The notes beneath the pieces were generated by a model, which searched no databases, was not told the origin of the DNA, and saw only the letters and a program-made list of their open reading frames with translations. Below are positions 25,526-34,722 of a stretch of 64,000 bases of DNA, piece by piece. The position numbers and the translations under genes were made by a program. Within the stretch, counting starts at the first letter, position 1. Every line of letters begins with the position of its first letter. Origin of the DNA: Oceaniglobus trochenteri (lineage in GTDB: Bacteria > Pseudomonadota > Alphaproteobacteria > Rhodobacterales > Rhodobacteraceae); assembly GCF_020529025.1 (NCBI RefSeq), contig NZ_JACNMM010000004.1, forward strand, positions 62,001 to 126,000. The letters run 5' to 3'.

Positions 25526-27919
25526 ATGAGCCTTGCCGCCCGCATCACCCCGGACCCCGAGACCGCACAGGCGCTGGCCCGCGCCTGTGGTGATCTCTAC
25601 ACCCACAGCGACACGATCTTTGCGGCCGAACTGGCGATTTCCCGCACCATGGGCGCAACGCTTGAGGGCGATGTGGCGCGGTTCAGCTTCTGGACGCCCG
25701 AGCTTCTGGATCATCGCGTGCCCGAGGGCGATGTGTTCCTCGAACTGATGGCACCGACGGCCCCGCTCGACCTCACGCTGGGCCATCGCGAGGTTCGGTT
25801 TGAACGGGTGCTTGTGCCGACGGTGCGCCATGAAACCCGCACCTTTGCCGCCGTGCGCGGGGCGATCGCGGGGCGGCGCGATCTGGTGGGCGATTTCTAT
25901 GCCCTCGTCTGGCGCGACGGCGAGGACAACTGGCACCGCATCCTTGATCCGCTGGCGATGTCGCTGCCCTTCGGGGCCTTCGCGCCTGCCGAACTTTATG
26001 ATGTGGCGGCGATGCAGGCGGGGCGGGGCGACAGCGCCTATTTCGCCGCGCTGAAGGGCGATGCGCCCCACAAGTTCGGCCCGCCGGTGAACATCCTGCA
26101 GATCCATGTGCCAACGGCGACCGCCGGCGGCACCCTGGCCAGCCTGACACGCTATTATCAGCGCCTGTCCGACCGCGTGGCCGAGGGCCTCCCGCTTGAA
26201 CCATCGGACGAACTGTTCGTCGGTTACGACGCGGTGCAGCTTCTGCCAGTGGAACCGACCACGGTGTACGAAAACGGCCCCTCGTTCTGGCAGGATACTC
26301 TGGGCGAAGGCGATTGCGACGTTCTGCTGACCCGCCCCGATACCACCAACTGGGGCTATGACATCGTGATTTCGGGGATGGGCACGGTGAACCCCGTTCT
26401 GCTGGAATCCGGGCGGCCCGACGAACTGGTGGATTTTGCCAGCGTGCTGCACAATTTCGCCAGCAAGCCGAAGAAACTGATCCTTGATGTGGTCTTCGGC
26501 CATTCCGACAACCAGGGCCTTTCGGCGCTGAACCCGCGTTTCTTTGCGGGTCCGAACATGTATGGCCAGAACCTTGATTACCAGAATCCGGCCGTGCGCG
26601 CGATCCTGCTGGAAATGCAGCGGCGCAAGGTCGATTTCGGGGCCGATGGCGTGCGCGTGGACGGGGCGCAGGACTTCAAGAACTGGAACATCGCGACCCA
26701 GTGCATGGAGCATGACGACGACTATCTTCAACAGATGGCCGACATCGAACAGACGGTGGCCGGCACCACCTATCGGCCCTGGTTCATCTTCGAGGATGGC
26801 CGCCCCTGGCCGGACGAGGATTGGGAGCTGTCCAGCACCTACCGCAGCGTGACCGAAAGCCAGAAGGACGATGACGTGTTCCAGTGGGGGCCGCTGACCT
26901 TTGCCCACAACACGCCCTTCCTCTACACCTATTGGCTGAGCAAATACTGGCGACTGCGCGAAATGCTGGAAGTGGGCGCGAACTGGATCTCCGGCACCTC
27001 GAACCACGATACCCTGCGCCGCGGCACCCAGGTGTCGTTGAAGATGAACATCAACACCCGCCTCGGCAGCACCCACATGGATATCCTGGAAAAGGCCTAT
27101 GACAACCCCGCCGTCCATGCCCTGACCTATGGTGTCCTGCCCGGGGTGCCGATGGATTTCCTGAACGCCACGGCGCGCGCCAGCTGGGGGTTCATCCGCA
27201 ACCAGGATGACAAGTACGGGGTCAAGGTGGTGGCGGAAGAGGCGATCAGCCTGAAATGGCAGGTCGACGAATACGCCTATTCCATCGGCAGCAATTTCCG
27301 GCGGCTGAAGGACCTGGGCTTTGAGACGCGCGATCAACTGGCGCGATTCTTCGAGTTCCTGCCCGCCCTGGTCGAGGTGACGGAGTATGACCTGAACCAG
27401 ATCGCCAGCCTTCTGAACTCGGCCGAGCCGCCGCTGGCCGGACCACATCCGCTGACGGTGCCGGCGCTGAAGGAAATCGCGCGGGCCTGGATGGACGACA
27501 TGCACGAATATTGCAACGTCGCCCACCATTTCTCGACCCTGGTGCCCGAGCAGACGGGTTTTACCCTTGCCTTGCGGAATTTCCGCCGCGCAAGGCCCTG
27601 GCTGCGCGACAATTTCGGCCCGAAGGACCACTTCGATTACCGCATGCCGATCGAGGGGCGCACCCTGTTCCGGTCTCTGCGTCACGGGCCGGACGGCGAA
27701 CAGGTCTTCGCGCTCCTGCATATGGAGGGCAAGCCGACCGAAGAGCTTGATCCGCTGCAAAGCGATATTCCGGGCCTTTCGGGGGGTGGCTGGGAACTGG
27801 CGCTGCGCACCCCCGGGATCGACCCCGATTATGACGGCGGGCCGATTGCCTTGCAGGATTCCATGGGCCTGATCTTTACCCGAACCGGCGCGGCACAAGC
27901 CCGCCCTGAAACCAGGTGA
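25526..27919 (+). CDS. gghA: GH13 hydrolase, probable glucosylglycerol hydrolase
   Basis: A 797-aa protein with a catalytic domain of the alpha-amylase clan. The nucleophile region GADGVRVDGAQDF (about 371-383), the acid/base Glu in WFIFEDGRPWP (about 417-427) and GTSNHDTLRRG (about 490-500), with the NHD of conserved region IV, are all intact. The N-terminal 200 residues (FSFWTPELLDHRVPEGDVFL) form a beta-rich domain matching the glucosylglycerol hydrolases (GghA) as I recall them. It would split the osmolyte glucosylglycerol on downshift. No synthase or transporter is adjacent. AGGAG lies upstream of the ATG. Its last 44 nt overlap the convergent racemase gene. Confidence 0.75.
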   Translation: MSLAARITPDPETAQALARACGDLYTHSDTIFAAELAISRTMGATLEGDVARFSFWTPELLDHRVPEGDVFLELMAPTAPLDLTLGHREVRFERVLVPTVRHETRTFAAVRGAIAGRRDLVGDFYALVWRDGEDNWHRILDPLAMSLPFGAFAPAELYDVAAMQAGRGDSAYFAALKGDAPHKFGPPVNILQIHVPTATAGGTLASLTRYYQRLSDRVAEGLPLEPSDELFVGYDAVQLLPVEPTTVYENGPSFWQDTLGEGDCDVLLTRPDTTNWGYDIVISGMGTVNPVLLESGRPDELVDFASVLHNFASKPKKLILDVVFGHSDNQGLSALNPRFFAGPNMYGQNLDYQNPAVRAILLEMQRRKVDFGADGVRVDGAQDFKNWNIATQCMEHDDDYLQQMADIEQTVAGTTYRPWFIFEDGRPWPDEDWELSSTYRSVTESQKDDDVFQWGPLTFAHNTPFLYTYWLSKYWRLREMLEVGANWISGTSNHDTLRRGTQVSLKMNINTRLGSTHMDILEKAYDNPAVHALTYGVLPGVPMDFLNATARASWGFIRNQDDKYGVKVVAEEAISLKWQVDEYAYSIGSNFRRLKDLGFETRDQLARFFEFLPALVEVTEYDLNQIASLLNSAEPPLAGPHPLTVPALKEIARAWMDDMHEYCNVAHHFSTLVPEQTGFTLALRNFRRARPWLRDNFGPKDHFDYRMPIEGRTLFRSLRHGPDGEQVFALLHMEGKPTEELDPLQSDIPGLSGGGWELALRTPGIDPDYDGGPIALQDSMGLIFTRTGAAQARPETR

Positions 27920-28586
27920 TGAGGTTGACCATGCTAAAGACGGGCAATCCGGTCGCGCTGGCGATATCGGCGCCATAGGGCGCCATGTTGGTGCATTCCA
28001 GCACCAGCGCGCCCAGGTCGGGATGGGCGGCCTGAAGCGCGCAGGCGGCGGCGATGTTGTCATCCCGCGCCGCCTGCACATCCATCTCGGGTTCGTCGTT
28101 CAGCATCACGCGGCTGAATTCGCGCCCGCCCTCGGTGCTGCCGATGGGCGTGCTTTCGGGCACACCGGCGGCGCGCAGGGTGTCGGCACCCAACGCGCGC
28201 GCGGAAACCGTCAGCACCCCGACGCGCCGTCCGGGCGCCAGCAGCGCGTTCACCATGGCCACCTGCATCAGCGAGGACGACAGCACCGGCACCCCGATAC
28301 CTTCGGCCAGTTCCCGTTGATAGAGCGCCAGGAAACCGCAGTTGGCCACCACGCCATCGACCCCGTCGGCGACAAGGGTGCGCCCGGCCTCGACGAAGGC
28401 GGGCAACAGCCCCTCGGCCCGGTTGCGCACCACCCGCGACGGGGTGGCATCGCGCACCACGCGGGCGTGGAGCGGAAAGGGAAAGGTGGTCATGTTGCCC
28501 ACGTCGCCGGGGATGCGCGGAAACCGCGTGTCCAGCATCAACAGCCCCACCGCCGCACCCGTTATCGCCTTGCCACCACGCGCCAT
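27876..28586 (-). CDS. Aspartate/glutamate racemase family protein
   Basis: A 236-aa protein of the Asp/Glu/hydantoin racemase superfamily, cofactor-independent with two catalytic cysteines. They are seen in GVVANCGFLALY (about 78-89) and LVLECTNMAPYG (about 191-202). The start at 28586 follows AGGGGG. It is divergent from the DadA-like gene and overlaps the 3' end of the GH13 gene by 44 nt. Its position next to an amino-acid oxidoreductase and, further on, a 5-oxoprolinase/hydantoinase suggests a role in D-amino acid or hydantoin-type turnover. Confidence 0.8.
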   Translation of the reverse strand: MARGGKAITGAAVGLLMLDTRFPRIPGDVGNMTTFPFPLHARVVRDATPSRVVRNRAEGLLPAFVEAGRTLVADGVDGVVANCGFLALYQRELAEGIGVPVLSSSLMQVAMVNALLAPGRRVGVLTVSARALGADTLRAAGVPESTPIGSTEGGREFSRVMLNDEPEMDVQAARDDNIAAACALQAAHPDLGALVLECTNMAPYGADIASATGLPVFSMVNLITWFQGGLVPRRFG

Positions 28587-28669
28587 GTCGCCCCCTTTTT
28601 CGGCGCAACCTAGGCCCGGGCAGGGGCGCTGCCAAGGTGCAGAATGCCCTTGGAAATCCGCGCTGCCTT

Positions 28670-28682
28670 CGCCACTGTGGCG
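28670..28682. promoter_or_regulatory. Palindrome CGCCACTGTGGCG in the racemase/DadA gap
   Basis: Perfect 6-bp arms around one central T, 17 nt before the DadA-like start. It lies in the 112-nt gap between divergent genes, where a shared regulator could act. No regulator gene is adjacent. Confidence 0.35.
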
Positions 28683-28698
28683 CAAAAGCGGGGGCAGT

Positions 28699-29949
28699 AT
28701 GGACCAGGGCAAACACGTTGCAATCATCGGCGCCGGCATCGTCGGCGTTTCAACCGCGATCTGGCTGTTGCGGGCCGGTCATCGTGTCACGCTGATCGAC
28801 AGGGCCGGCCCGGGCGAGGGGACAAGCCACGGCAACGGCGGAGTTCTCGCCTCCTGTGCCATGGTGCCGGTGACGGGGCCGGGGCTGCTGCGGCGTGCGC
28901 CGGGCATGTTGCTGGACAGCGAACAGCCGCTGTTCCTGCGCTGGTCCTACCTGGCGAAACTTGCGCCCTGGCTGGTGAAATACCTGCGCCACGCCAATGC
29001 CCAGGACACCCGGCGCATCGCCGCCGCCATGGCGCCCATCGTGGGCGACAGCCTGGCCGATCACCAGGCGCTGGCCGCCGGAACCGGGGCGGAACACTGG
29101 ATCGTGCCGTCGGATTACCTGTATATCTACAAGGACCGCGCACAGTTTCAGGGCGATGCCTTCGGCTGGGACATCCGCCGCGCCCACGGGTTTGAGTGGG
29201 ATGAACTGGAGGGGGCCGCGCTCAGGGCCTATGATCCGATGTTCGCCGACGAACTGGGCTTTGCCGTGAAGATGGGCAACCATGGCCGCATTGCCGACCC
29301 GGGCCGTTACGTGAAGGATCTGGCGGCCCATGCCGTGGCGCAGGGGGCGAAACTGGTGATGGCCGACGTTTCCGACCTGGTGCGCGAAGGGGGCCGGGTG
29401 ACGGGCCTGCGGGCGGGGGGCGAAACCATCGCCTGCGACGCGGCCGTCATCGCCACCGGCGTCTGGAGCAAGGCGCTGGCGGGCAAGCTGGGGATCGACG
29501 TGCCGCTGGAATCCGAACGCGGCTATCACATCGAGCTGTGGGAGCCGAGCGTCATGCCACGCGCGCCGGTCATGATCGCCTCGGGCAAATTCGTCGCCAC
29601 GCCCATGCAGGGGCGGATCCGCCTGGCTGGGGTGGTTGAATTTGGCGGGCTTGAGGCGCCAGCATCGCGCCCGCCTTTCGATTTGCTGCTGCGCCATGCG
29701 AAAAAGGCGATGCCAGGGCTGACCTGGCAGCGCGCGGTCGAATGGATGGGCCATCGCCCGGCCCCCAGCGATTCGATACCGCTGATCGGCGAGGTGCCCG
29801 GCACCACCGGCGCCTACCTTGGGTTTGGCCATCACCACGTGGGGCTGACCGGCGGGCCAAAGACCGGGCGGCTTCTGGCGCAGGTGATCGGCGGGCACAG
29901 GCCGAATGTCGACATGACACCCTATGCCCCGGCGCGATTTGCCCGCTGA
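28699..29949 (+). CDS. FAD-dependent D-amino-acid dehydrogenase-like protein (DadA-type)
   Basis: A 416-aa DAO-fold flavoprotein. HVAIIGAGIVGVSTAIWLLR (about 6-25) is the FAD-binding Rossmann start; GTSHGNGGVLAS (about 42-53) is typical of DadA-type enzymes, and YLGFGHHHVGLTGGPKTGRL (about 373-392) is the C-terminal flavin-binding block. It oxidises D-amino acids to keto acids and ammonium, probably passing electrons to the quinone pool. It overlaps the next transporter gene by 26 nt, so the two are coupled. GGGGGC is a modest ribosome site. Confidence 0.87.
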   Translation: MDQGKHVAIIGAGIVGVSTAIWLLRAGHRVTLIDRAGPGEGTSHGNGGVLASCAMVPVTGPGLLRRAPGMLLDSEQPLFLRWSYLAKLAPWLVKYLRHANAQDTRRIAAAMAPIVGDSLADHQALAAGTGAEHWIVPSDYLYIYKDRAQFQGDAFGWDIRRAHGFEWDELEGAALRAYDPMFADELGFAVKMGNHGRIADPGRYVKDLAAHAVAQGAKLVMADVSDLVREGGRVTGLRAGGETIACDAAVIATGVWSKALAGKLGIDVPLESERGYHIELWEPSVMPRAPVMIASGKFVATPMQGRIRLAGVVEFGGLEAPASRPPFDLLLRHAKKAMPGLTWQRAVEWMGHRPAPSDSIPLIGEVPGTTGAYLGFGHHHVGLTGGPKTGRLLAQVIGGHRPNVDMTPYAPARFAR

Positions 29950-30886
29950 CCCGCTGATCTTTGCCGCCCGTCACGGGCGCTGGGTGCTGGTGGGCGGATT
30001 GGTGGCGGGGGTATTGCTGCCCGGCCTTGCCGCCGTCCTGCGCCCCTTCGTGCCGCAGATGGTGGCGCTGCTGCTGTTCCTGGCGGCGCTGCGCATCGGC
30101 ACCGGCGTCTTTGCCGGGGCGCTCAGGGCGCTGCCACTGACCGTCGGCGTTGTCCTGGCAGTGCAACTGGCGCTGCCGCTTCTGGTGATCGCGGGCGCAA
30201 GGGCGCTGGGCCTGGCCGATACGCCCACGGCGATCGCGCTTGCCATCATGTGTGCCGCGCCCTCGATCGTCGGGTCGCCCAACATGTGCCTGATGCTGGG
30301 GGCGCCGCCCGAACTGGCCATGCGGCTGCTGATCCTGGGCACAGCGCTGTTGCCGGTGACGGTGATCCCGGTCTTCTGGTTCCTGCCCCAGCTTGGCGCG
30401 GTGTCCGAGGTTCTGATCGCCGCGCTGCGCCTTCTGGCCGTGATCGCCCTTGCGGCGGGGGCCGGTTTCGCGCTGCGCCGCTTTGCCTGGCGCGCGCCGG
30501 GGGCGGTGGCGCTGGCCCGGCTGGATGGTGTTTCGGCGCTGGTTCTGGCGGTTTTCGTGGTCGGCCTGATGCCCGCGGTGGGCGGTGCGCTGCGTGGTGA
30601 CCCCTGGGTCGCGGCCTATTGGATGGCCACGGTTCTGGTGGTGAATTTCGGCGCGCAGATCCTTGTCCACCGGATCATGCGGCAGCGGGGGGCGGGTGTC
30701 GCGGTGCCGGTCGCGCTGATTTCGGGCAATCGCAACATCGCGCTGTTCCTCGTGGCGCTGCCGCCCGAGGTGACGGCGCCGATCATGGTCTTCATCGGCT
30801 GCTATCAGATTCCGATGTTCCTGACCCCCCTGGTGATGGGGTGGGTCTATGGGCAGGGGGGGCGGCAAAACCCGGCCACGGGGTAA
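29924..30886 (+). CDS. Bile-acid:sodium-symporter-like (BASS/SBF fold) membrane protein
   Basis: A 320-aa protein with about 9-10 hydrophobic segments (VLVGGLVAGVLLPGLAAVL near residue 20 onward). The segments AAPSIVGSPNMCLMLG (about 108-123) and ISGNRNIALFLVALP (about 266-280) match the two crossed-helix motifs of the BASS/arsenite-Acr3 fold. It may move an organic acid or amino-acid product of its neighbours. Its ATG overlaps the end of the DadA-like gene by 26 nt. Confidence 0.7.
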   Translation: MPRRDLPADPLIFAARHGRWVLVGGLVAGVLLPGLAAVLRPFVPQMVALLLFLAALRIGTGVFAGALRALPLTVGVVLAVQLALPLLVIAGARALGLADTPTAIALAIMCAAPSIVGSPNMCLMLGAPPELAMRLLILGTALLPVTVIPVFWFLPQLGAVSEVLIAALRLLAVIALAAGAGFALRRFAWRAPGAVALARLDGVSALVLAVFVVGLMPAVGGALRGDPWVAAYWMATVLVVNFGAQILVHRIMRQRGAGVAVPVALISGNRNIALFLVALPPEVTAPIMVFIGCYQIPMFLTPLVMGWVYGQGGRQNPATG

Positions 30887-30949
30887 GATTTGGGCTGGTC
30901 CTGAGGCGCCGATCCTGTAGCCTCGCCCGCAAAGACCGAAAGAGAGACC

Positions 30950-32011
30950 ATGCCCAAACCAACCGAACCCGCCATCTTCGATGGCCACAACGACGCCTTG
31001 CTGAAGCTGTTCAAGAACGGCGGCCTGGCGAATGCCGATCAGTTCACAAAGGGTTACGATGCGGCACTTGACCTGCCCAAGGCCCGCGCCGGTGGCTTTG
31101 GCGGTGGCTTCTTCGCGGTCTACGTGCCCTCGCCGGTGGATCTGGAACACAAGTTCATCGAGATGACGAAATCGCAGTACGACCTGCCGCTGCCCGATGC
31201 GATCCCGGCGGGCGAGGCCCTGCCGGTGGTCATGCACCAGGCGGCGATCCTCTTTGCGCTTGAGGCGCAGGGCACGCTCCGGGTCTGCCGCAGCGCCGCC
31301 GACATCCGCGCCGCGCTGAAGGCCGGGCAGCTTGCGGCGATCTTCCACATCGAAGGGGCCGAGGGCATCTCGGAAGACCTGCACACGCTGGATGTGCTTT
31401 ATCAGGCGGGGCTGCGGTCGCTTGGCCCGGTCTGGAGCCGCCCGACGATCTTCGGCAACGGTGTGCCCTTCCGCTTTCCCAGCACCGGCGACATCGGCAC
31501 GGGGCTGACCGATGCGGGCAAGCGGCTGGTGCGTCGTTGCAACGAATTGCGGGTGATGGTCGATCTCAGCCACCTGAACGAGGCCGGGTTCTGGGAGGTG
31601 GCAAAGCTGTCGGATGCGCCGCTGGTTGCGACCCATTCCAATGCCCACGCCCATTCGCCCCACGCCCGCAACCTGACCGACCGCCAGCTGGACGCGATCC
31701 GCGACAGCGATGGCATGGTGGGGCTGAACTTCGCCGTCGCCTTCCTGCGCGAGGACGGCAAGATGCAAAGCGACGTTCCGCTGAGCCAGATGATGCGTCA
31801 TCTTGACCACATGATCGAACGGATGGGCGAAGACCGCGTCGGGCTGGGGTCGGACTACGACGGGGCGACAGTGCCGAAAGGACTGGACACGGTGGCCGAT
31901 TTGCCCAACCTTCGGGAGGCGATGGCAGCGCATGGATACGACGCGCCGCTGATCGCCAAGCTGTGCCATGAAAACTGGCTGCGCGTACTGGAAAAAACCT
32001 GGGGCGAATAA
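30950..32011 (+). CDS. Membrane-dipeptidase family (M19) peptidase
   Basis: A 353-aa zinc dipeptidase. Metal and catalytic residues are in IFDGHNDALLKL (about 9-20, HxD), FHIEGAEGISED (about 132-143, bridging Glu), MVDLSHLNEAGFW (about 203-215), VATHSNAHAHSPHARN (about 226-241, two His) and VGLGSDYDGATVP (about 301-313, Asp). M19 enzymes cleave dipeptides, including those with D-residues at the C-terminal side, and cysteinylglycine. GAGAGA lies upstream of the ATG. It leads a peptide ABC transporter operon, so it processes imported dipeptides. Confidence 0.9.
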   Translation: MPKPTEPAIFDGHNDALLKLFKNGGLANADQFTKGYDAALDLPKARAGGFGGGFFAVYVPSPVDLEHKFIEMTKSQYDLPLPDAIPAGEALPVVMHQAAILFALEAQGTLRVCRSAADIRAALKAGQLAAIFHIEGAEGISEDLHTLDVLYQAGLRSLGPVWSRPTIFGNGVPFRFPSTGDIGTGLTDAGKRLVRRCNELRVMVDLSHLNEAGFWEVAKLSDAPLVATHSNAHAHSPHARNLTDRQLDAIRDSDGMVGLNFAVAFLREDGKMQSDVPLSQMMRHLDHMIERMGEDRVGLGSDYDGATVPKGLDTVADLPNLREAMAAHGYDAPLIAKLCHENWLRVLEKTWGE

Positions 32012-32055
32012 ACGCCCGACGCGCCACGACACAACAACAGAGAGGACCAAACCAC

Positions 32056-33654
32056 ATGACCGCTTTCAGCAGACTTCTATCCGGGGCCGCCATCGGCCTT
32101 GCCGTGGCCGTGACCGGCGGCGCCGCATTTGCCGAAACGCCCGCCAACATGCTGGTCATCGCCAACCGGATCGACGACATCACGACCCTGGATCCGGCGC
32201 AGAGCTTTGAATTCGCCGGTGCCGACGTGATCCGTAACGTCTATGGCAAGCTGGTGAACTTCGATCCTCTTGATCTTGAGGCCGGGTATCAGCCCGATCT
32301 GGCCGAAAGCTGGGAAGTGTCGGAAGACAAGAAGACCATCACCTTCACCATGCGCGACGGCGTCACCTTCCATTCGGGCAACCCGGTAACGGCGAAGGAC
32401 GCCGAATTTTCGCTGCGCCGCGCGGTCATCCTGAACAAGACGCCCGCCTTCATCCTGTCGCAGTTCGGCTTTACCCCCGAGAATGTCGAGGAAACCATCG
32501 TCGCCGATGGCAACACCCTGACCATCAAGACCGACAAGCCCTATGCCACCTCCTTCGTTCTGAACTGCCTGACCGCGACCATCGGGTCGATCGTCGACAT
32601 GAAGGAAGTCATGGCGCACGAGCAGGACGGCGACATGGGCAACACCTGGCTGGCAACCAACAGCGCCGGTTCGGGCGCCTACAAGGTGCAAAGCTGGAAG
32701 CCCAACGAATCCGTCACCATGACGTCGAACCCCGATTTCTACCTGGGCGCCCCGGCGATGGAGCGGGTGATCGTGCGCCACGTGCAGGAATCCGCCTCGC
32801 AGCGCCTGCTGCTTGAGCGTGGCGACATCGACATCGCCCGCAACCTCAACCCCGAAGACATCGCCGGCATCACCGGCGTTGACGGCGTGAAGATCGAGGA
32901 AGAGCTGAAGGGCCGCCTGATGTATGCCGCGCTGAACGGCAAGCATCCGGTTCTTTCCAAGCCAAAGGTCAAGCAGGCCTTCAAGTACCTGGTCGATTAC
33001 GAAGGCATGCGCGACAGCTTCCTGAACGGTCAGTACACGATCCACCAGAACTTCCTGCCCCAGACCTATCTTGGCTCGGTCAAGGAAAACCCCTTCTCGC
33101 TGGATATCGAGAAGGCCAAGGCGCTTCTGGAAGAGGCGGGCGTGCCCGAGGGGTTCGAGTTCGAGGTCGGCGTGCGCGAGGCGCAGGAGCGGATCGAGAT
33201 TGCCCAGTCGATGCAGAACCAGCTGTCGCAGGTGGGTATCAAGATGAACATCACCCTGGGCACCGCGGCGCAGATCCTGGCGCGTTACCGTGCGCGGGAA
33301 CTGGACATGTATATCGGCGCCTGGGGCCCGGATTACCCCGATCCGCAGACCAACGCCGGCACCTTTGCCTATAACCCCGACAACTCGGACGAGGCGGGCG
33401 CGACCGGGCTTCTGGCCTGGCGCACGGCCTGGGATACGGGCGGCCTGACCGCAAAGACCGAAGCCGCCGTGGTGGAGGGCGATACCGAGAAACGCGCCCA
33501 GATGTACCGCGACATCCAGGCCGAGTTCCGCGAAATCTCGCCCTTTGTCATCATGTTCCAGCAGATCGAACAGTCGGCCCAGCGTGAGAACGTCACCGAC
33601 TTCTCGACGGGGCAGGCGATCACCGCCGCGTCCTACTGGCAGGTCACCAAGTAA
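32056..33654 (+). CDS. Peptide ABC transporter substrate-binding protein (family 5)
   Basis: A 532-aa periplasmic receptor of the DppA/OppA class. The signal peptide is SGAAIGLAVAVTGGAAFA, then ETPANMLVIANRIDDITTLD, the usual first strand of the family. FTFTMRDGVTFHSGNPVTAK (about 94-115) is the family block. AGAGAGGA precedes the ATG. It binds the peptide or related solute for the permeases encoded next; the specific ligand cannot be read. Stop and permease start abut exactly (TAA-GTG). Confidence 0.93.
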   Translation: MTAFSRLLSGAAIGLAVAVTGGAAFAETPANMLVIANRIDDITTLDPAQSFEFAGADVIRNVYGKLVNFDPLDLEAGYQPDLAESWEVSEDKKTITFTMRDGVTFHSGNPVTAKDAEFSLRRAVILNKTPAFILSQFGFTPENVEETIVADGNTLTIKTDKPYATSFVLNCLTATIGSIVDMKEVMAHEQDGDMGNTWLATNSAGSGAYKVQSWKPNESVTMTSNPDFYLGAPAMERVIVRHVQESASQRLLLERGDIDIARNLNPEDIAGITGVDGVKIEEELKGRLMYAALNGKHPVLSKPKVKQAFKYLVDYEGMRDSFLNGQYTIHQNFLPQTYLGSVKENPFSLDIEKAKALLEEAGVPEGFEFEVGVREAQERIEIAQSMQNQLSQVGIKMNITLGTAAQILARYRARELDMYIGAWGPDYPDPQTNAGTFAYNPDNSDEAGATGLLAWRTAWDTGGLTAKTEAAVVEGDTEKRAQMYRDIQAEFREISPFVIMFQQIEQSAQRENVTDFSTGQAITAASYWQVTK

Positions 33655-34713
33655 GTGGCCCTGAGCGATAACACAGGCGAAAGGCGCATCGGCGCGCCTT
33701 TCGCCGCCTTTGCGCTCGGCTCCCTGCGTACGCTGGCGTCGGTCGCTGTCACCATGCTGGGTCTGCTGTTCGTCACCTTCGTCATCGGGCGGGTGATGCC
33801 CATTGATCCGGTCCTTGCCATCGTGGGCGAACGGGCCTCGCAATCGACCTATGATGCGGTCTACGAACAGCTTGGGCTGGACAAGCCGCTAATCGTCCAG
33901 TTTCTCTATTATCTCGGCGACGTGCTGCGCGGCGATTTCGGCATCTCGACACTGAACGCCCGGCCCGTGGCCGAAGACATCCTGCGCGTCTTTCCCGCCA
34001 CCCTGGAACTGGCCACCCTTGGCGTCATCATGGGCGTTGTCCTTGGCGTGCCGCTGGGCGTCGTCGCCGCCGTCAAGCGCGGTTCATGGGTGGACCAGGT
34101 GGCGCGGGTTGTTGCACTTGTCGGATATTCCATGCCGATTTTCTGGCTTGGTCTCATCGGATTGTTGATCTTTTACGGCATTCTGGGCTGGGTCGGCGGG
34201 CCTGGGCGGTTGGATATCTTCTATGTCGACATCGTCCCGCAGGTGACCGGCATGATCCTGGTCGATTCCGCGCTGGCGGGGGACTGGGCCGTGTTCCGCA
34301 ACGCCTTTTCCCACCTGATCCTGCCCGCCTCGCTTCTGGGCTATTACTCGCTGGCCTACATCAGCCGGATGACCCGCAGTTTCATGCTGGAACAGCTGAG
34401 CGCCGAGTATGTCACCACCGCCCGGGTCAAGGGGATGAGCGAATGGGATGTCGTCTGGCGCCACGCCTTCCGCAACATCCGCGTGCAGCTGATCACGGTG
34501 ATCGCGCTGTCCTATGCCGGCCTTCTGGAAGGGTCGGTCCTGACCGAGATCATCTTCTCCTGGCCCGGCATCGGCAGCTATATCACCACGGCCCTTCTGG
34601 CCGCCGACATGAACGCGGTTCTGGGCGGTACGGTGGTTGTCGGCCTTGTGTTCATCCTGCTGAACATCTTCTCCGACCTTCTGTACAAGGTCTTTGATCC
34701 CCGTGCAAAATAA
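33655..34713 (+). CDS. Peptide ABC transporter permease (DppB/OppB type)
   Basis: A 352-aa permease with six membrane segments. SVAVTMLGLLFVTFVIGRVM (about 27-46) is the first; the EAA-type loop is at TTARVKGMSEWDVVWRHAFR (about 252-271). The GTG start directly follows the binding-protein stop. N-terminal 25 residues are longer than in many homologues and a later start is possible. Ten nt separate it from the next permease. Confidence 0.92.
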   Translation: MALSDNTGERRIGAPFAAFALGSLRTLASVAVTMLGLLFVTFVIGRVMPIDPVLAIVGERASQSTYDAVYEQLGLDKPLIVQFLYYLGDVLRGDFGISTLNARPVAEDILRVFPATLELATLGVIMGVVLGVPLGVVAAVKRGSWVDQVARVVALVGYSMPIFWLGLIGLLIFYGILGWVGGPGRLDIFYVDIVPQVTGMILVDSALAGDWAVFRNAFSHLILPASLLGYYSLAYISRMTRSFMLEQLSAEYVTTARVKGMSEWDVVWRHAFRNIRVQLITVIALSYAGLLEGSVLTEIIFSWPGIGSYITTALLAADMNAVLGGTVVVGLVFILLNIFSDLLYKVFDPRAK

Positions 34714-34722
34714 GGTGTTTAC

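Noticed and set aside
25511-28081. An 856-codon minus-strand open frame opposite the GH13 gene
   Set aside because: Antisense to intact GH13 motifs; composition is a shadow.
29570-32050. An 826-codon open frame on the minus strand opposite the DadA, BASS and M19 genes
   Set aside because: It runs antisense to three well-supported genes and has low-complexity, His/Arg/Gln-rich composition typical of GC-rich shadow frames.
32077-33843. A 588-codon minus-strand open frame opposite the peptide-binding protein
   Set aside because: Antisense to a clear family-5 binding protein; no recognisable motif.
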